From the NCBI GenBank assembly GCA_910578215.1, contig CAJTPH010000005.1:1-64000 (forward strand): a stretch of DNA of 64,000 nt. Direction: 5' to 3'. Position numbers and translations under genes: made by a program. The number at the start of each line of letters is the position of its first letter. Position 1 is the first letter of the stretch. The notes below the pieces were generated by a model that ran no database searches, was not told where the DNA came from, and saw nothing but the letters and a program-made list of their open reading frames with translations. Positions 63,234 through 64,000 of the stretch are shown here, piece after piece. This stretch comes from an uncultured Acetatifactor sp. GTDB taxonomy: Bacteria; Bacillota; Clostridia; Lachnospirales; Lachnospiraceae.

Positions 63234-64000
63234 CTAATATGCGTTTTTGTTAATAAAGCCCGTAAAAAAGGTCATTAGTATAATTTTTATATCAAGCCCC
63301 AGACTCCAGTTCTCGATATAATAAATATCATATTCAATCCTTTTCCTGATGGAGGTATTTCCTCTAAGCCCATTCACCTGTGCCCATCCCGTAAGCCCCG
63401 GCCTTACCTGATGCTTTACCATGTAGCGGGGAATTTCCTCTCTGAACTTTTCCACAAAGAGAGGTCTCTCCGGTCTTGGCCCTACCAGGCTCATATCACC
63501 CTTCAGGATATTAAAGAGCTGCGGAAGTTCGTCCAGGCTGGTCTTTCTCAAAAATTTCCCCACGCTTGTTACCCGCGGGTCGTTTTTGATGGTCCACGCC
63601 TTTTTCTCCTCTCCGGGTGACTGCTGTTCCATGCTCCGGAATTTATACATATAAAAGGATTTATTGTGCAGACCAACCCTTTCCTGCTTAAAGATAACGG
63701 GGCCGGGACTTGTCAGTTTGACCAATGCCGCGGCGATCAGCATGATCGGCGAGGTAATCAATATCCCTATCAGGGAGCCTGCGATGTCCGTTACCCTCTT
63801 TATCATGATGTTGCCGGTATTTGTCAGCGGGACATACCGGATGTTGATAACGGGCAGCCCCATCAGGTCCTCCGTATAGGGCTTGCCGGGAATCAGGCTG
63901 TTGTAATCCGGGATGAACTTTGTGTGGACGCCCGATTTCTCACAGACGGCAACAATGCTTTCCAGGAAATCGTAATCGTTCAGCGAGAGAGTTATGGCAA
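63234..64000 (-). CDS. Polyprenyl-phosphate sugar-1-phosphate transferase, partial
   Basis: The C-terminal half of a WbaP/CpsE-type transferase that starts a polysaccharide on undecaprenyl phosphate. Seen are the re-entrant membrane helix DIAGSLIGILITSPIMLIAA, SPGPVIFKQERVG, YKFRSM, RKTSLDELPQL, KGDMSLVGPRPERP and RPGLTGWAQVNG. The frame stays open to the window edge (YDFLESIVAVCEKSGVHTKF, then PDYNSLIP), so the N-terminal Rossmann-like and membrane parts lie outside. It is the start of the polysaccharide block that continues with LCP and GT2. Confidence 0.93.
   Translation of the reverse strand, partial: AITLSLNDYDFLESIVAVCEKSGVHTKFIPDYNSLIPGKPYTEDLMGLPVINIRYVPLTNTGNIMIKRVTDIAGSLIGILITSPIMLIAAALVKLTSPGPVIFKQERVGLHNKSFYMYKFRSMEQQSPGEEKKAWTIKNDPRVTSVGKFLRKTSLDELPQLFNILKGDMSLVGPRPERPLFVEKFREEIPRYMVKHQVRPGLTGWAQVNGLRGNTSIRKRIEYDIYYIENWSLGLDIKIILMTFFTGFINKNAY

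Overview
The window looks like a chromosome segment of a low-to-mid GC Gram-positive of the class Clostridia, most likely a Lachnospiraceae member. This rests on strong GGAGG-type ribosome sites, an outer-membrane-free gene repertoire (lipoproteins, PdaA-type deacetylase, LCP ligase, HtrA with a single membrane anchor), and families common there (DUF2812/PadR pair, DUF6440, Rpn nucleases, GHKL/LytTR two-component pairs, MMPL pump with an alanine-rich secreted partner). No rRNA, tRNA, CRISPR array or phage structural gene was seen. Most genes lie on the minus strand.

Layout. (1) 1-9.7 kb: an AT-rich accessory zone with flavodoxin-like reductases, DUF3788, an amber-split lipoprotein, acetyltransferases, a BtrH-like protein, TfoX-C, an HD hydrolase and a phosphoesterase, mixed with gene debris (GNAT, IS256-type transposase, MBL hydrolase). 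(2) 9.7-20.2 kb: guaA, pdaA, AraC, MATE pump and chemoreceptor, with broken genes between them (ECF sigma factor, ABC exporter, AAA-ATPase/PD-(D/E)XK protein). (3) 20.4-36.9 kb: the most interesting part. One subtilisin-like (S8) protease gene has apparently been hit twice. A cassette of four abutting genes (adenine methyltransferase, HNH nuclease, receiver protein, and a protein with an Hsp90-like ATPase plus a histidine-kinase core) sits at its 3' end and is bounded by a 58-59 bp duplication of that end. A second segment of 8,951 bp (27577-36527), carrying an ABC transporter, two lipoproteins and a GHKL/LytTR pair, splits the protease reading frame directly after the catalytic Asp-Thr-Gly codons. 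Joining the outer parts and keeping one copy of a 4-bp repeat restores a 571-codon frame exactly. (4) 37.1-42.4 kb: TetR, DUF308 protein, MMPL transporter and secreted partner. (5) 42.5-52.4 kb: DHH phosphoesterase, GGDEF/degenerate HD-GYP protein, Na-type ABC exporter pair, DUF6440, PadR/DUF2812, histidine phosphatase, ZIP transporter, Rpn nuclease. (6) 52.8-64 kb: Cd/Zn-type P-type ATPase with a separate metal-binding protein under a clear promoter/operator, a ClpX-family ATPase, HtrA, GlmS, and a surface polysaccharide block (GT2, LCP, polyprenyl-phosphate sugar transferase running off the window).

The four-gene cassette combines sensing (Hsp90-like and kinase ATPases), phosphorelay (complete receiver domain) and DNA modification or cleavage (methyltransferase, HNH). 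That suggests a two-component-style defence system; the function is inferred from architecture only.
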